Made by a program: the position numbers and the translations under genes
Shown here: piece by piece, positions 63,051 through 64,000 of the stretch
Numbering within the stretch: the first letter of the stretch is position 1
Layout: each line of letters opens with the position of its first letter
Assembly: GCF_004152935.1 (NCBI RefSeq)
Contig: NZ_SETE01000003.1
Coordinates: forward strand, 310,001-374,000
Direction of reading: 5' to 3'
Origin: Brumimicrobium glaciale
GTDB lineage: Bacteria > Bacteroidota > Bacteroidia > Flavobacteriales_D > Crocinitomicaceae
DNA: 64,000 nucleotides
The notes under the pieces: generated by a model
The model's input: only the letters and a program-made list of their open reading frames with translations
Told to the model about the DNA's origin: nothing
Databases searched by the model: none

Positions 63051-63983
63051 ATGAAAAAATTACATCAATACATCTTCTTTTTATTCGGATCAGCAATGCT
63101 TTTCACGAGTTGCGATAAAGTTGATCATCCTTACGAAAAAATAGCTACAATTAATTTAGATACTACCCTGTATAATGGTTTATGGAGTGATTATCTAGAG
63201 AATGAATACCCAACGTTTACGAGCAATACAAATACGAAAGTTAATGTATTGGTTGAAGACTACACAGGGCATACATGCTTCAATTGTCCTCCAGCAGCAG
63301 ATCTTGCTCATGCTATGCATGGGAATAACCCTAATCGCGTTTTTGTAGCTTCGATTCATACAGGACCAGGGTCACTTAATTATCAAAAAGCATATCCTCA
63401 AAGTCCGAAATTCTTCACAGATCATACCAATCCAGATGGAGTTGAATATGGTGAAACATTTAAAAGCGGCTTCAATTTCTTAGGAAATCCTCAAGGAACA
63501 ATAAATAGAAAATTTGTGGGTGGAGAAATGTTCACAATTACTGGAACATGGCAAAGTAGAACTGATGCTATTATAAATGCAAATGACTTAAAAGTTAATA
63601 TACAATCTGTATTTAACTATTATTCAGATGCTAACGGGGGATATTTGCACGTTGAAGTAGAAAAGAAAACTTCTGATGCAATTGAAATGAATACCGTAGT
63701 TTACGTGATAAAAGATTCATTGGTGGATTGGCAAAAAATGCCAGACAATTCTGACTTTGAGTTTTATGTTCACCGTGATATGCATTTGGGAAGTATTGAC
63801 AATAATCCATTCGGAATACCAACGTTTAAAGCTGAAGCAGCGGCAGGAGATAAAAAGATTTTAGATTACTCCTATGTTTTACCAGCAGATCTTGATATAA
63901 CGAATATGCATTTCTTAGTGTATGTTTATGATAAAGACACTTATGAGGTTTTGCAGGTGATTAAGCAGAAAATTGAAGATTAA
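63051..63983 (+). CDS. Omp28-related lipoprotein
   Basis: 310 residues with a lipobox (AMLFTSCDK, Cys 21). From about residue 65 the Omp28 domain begins: VNVLVEDYTGHTCFNCPPAADLA, a thioredoxin-like strand-helix with the CxxC pair Cys 76 and 79, then VASIHTGPGSL and GNPQGTINRKFVG. It lies 11 bases after the DUF6029 gene, forming an operon. Omp28 family members are surface or outer-membrane lipoproteins with a thioredoxin-like fold; activity is uncertain. The gene is complete, with the window ending 17 bases after its stop. Confidence 0.88.
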   Translation: MKKLHQYIFFLFGSAMLFTSCDKVDHPYEKIATINLDTTLYNGLWSDYLENEYPTFTSNTNTKVNVLVEDYTGHTCFNCPPAADLAHAMHGNNPNRVFVASIHTGPGSLNYQKAYPQSPKFFTDHTNPDGVEYGETFKSGFNFLGNPQGTINRKFVGGEMFTITGTWQSRTDAIINANDLKVNIQSVFNYYSDANGGYLHVEVEKKTSDAIEMNTVVYVIKDSLVDWQKMPDNSDFEFYVHRDMHLGSIDNNPFGIPTFKAEAAAGDKKILDYSYVLPADLDITNMHFLVYVYDKDTYEVLQVIKQKIED

Positions 63984-64000
63984 GAATGACGCTGGTGACT

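Overview
The window looks like a chromosome segment of a low-GC Bacteroidota, most likely an aquatic Flavobacteriales (Crocinitomicaceae-like). This rests on a full-length SprA translocon gene (type IX secretion, T9SS), two proteins with T9SS type A C-terminal sorting domains, Omp28 and DUF6029 family genes, a maeB-ruvA-sprA gene order, and repeated TAnnTTTG -7 boxes. A DUF3494 ice-binding lipoprotein hints at a cold or sea-ice-influenced habitat. Genus is not determinable from the sequence alone.

Layout. 0-11.6 kb: a tightly packed eight-gene surface-polysaccharide operon on the + strand. It encodes an O-antigen ligase, a membrane-anchored coiled-coil protein with a methyltransferase-like domain, a GT2-GT25-GT2 protein, another GT2, a methyltransferase, a GT4-GT2 fusion, and a two-gene ABC exporter (Wzm/Wzt). 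11.6-14.4 kb: a decay zone with a yjbQ pseudogene, a complete group II intron sitting directly behind a terminator hairpin, a C-terminal relic of an unknown gene and a frameshifted metallopeptidase fragment. 14.7-27.9 kb: mostly ordinary genes (ice-binding lipoprotein, OmpA lipoprotein, sigma-like factor, patatin, a small unknown membrane pair, metallophosphoesterase, secreted esterase, ackA-pta, universal stress protein). 28-30.8 kb: an AhpD-like gene and a hipBA toxin-antitoxin pair, bounded by three direct copies of a module made of a TTGATAA heptamer array plus a conserved tail. 30.9-36.2 kb: RhlE-type helicase, cardiolipin synthase, DUF3108, DUF4286 and rsmA. 36.2-38.5 kb: an array of about 70-nt palindromic elements in alternating orientation around a Y1 (HUH) transposase, with a single remote copy at 45.1 kb. 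38.6-45.7 kb: mgtE, a minisatellite, a MORN-repeat protein, LysE exporter, lepA and a GNAT gene. 45.7-56.0 kb: the maeB-ruvA-sprA run. 56.1-64.0 kb: a zinc-less sirtuin, a T9SS cargo, then an envelope thiol-redox neighbourhood (T9SS thioredoxin-like protein, TlpA-like thioredoxin, DUF6029, Omp28) interrupted by four tandem copies of a structured repeat of about 210 nt.

How it fits together. The first operon reads as ABC-transporter-dependent O-polysaccharide synthesis: glycosyltransferases build the chain, Wzm/Wzt export it and the ligase attaches it. The coiled-coil/methyltransferase protein resembles, in parts but in reversed order, the WbdD length-control protein of other ABC-type O-antigens. 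SprA would export the two sorting-domain proteins, including the thioredoxin-like one, to the cell surface.

The strongest candidates for something undescribed are the transposase-associated palindrome array, the tandem structured repeats at 59.7-60.6 kb, the heptamer modules flanking hipBA, and the ruler-like protein of the polysaccharide operon. All functional statements come from reading motifs and gene order; no database search, RNA folding or alignment program was run.
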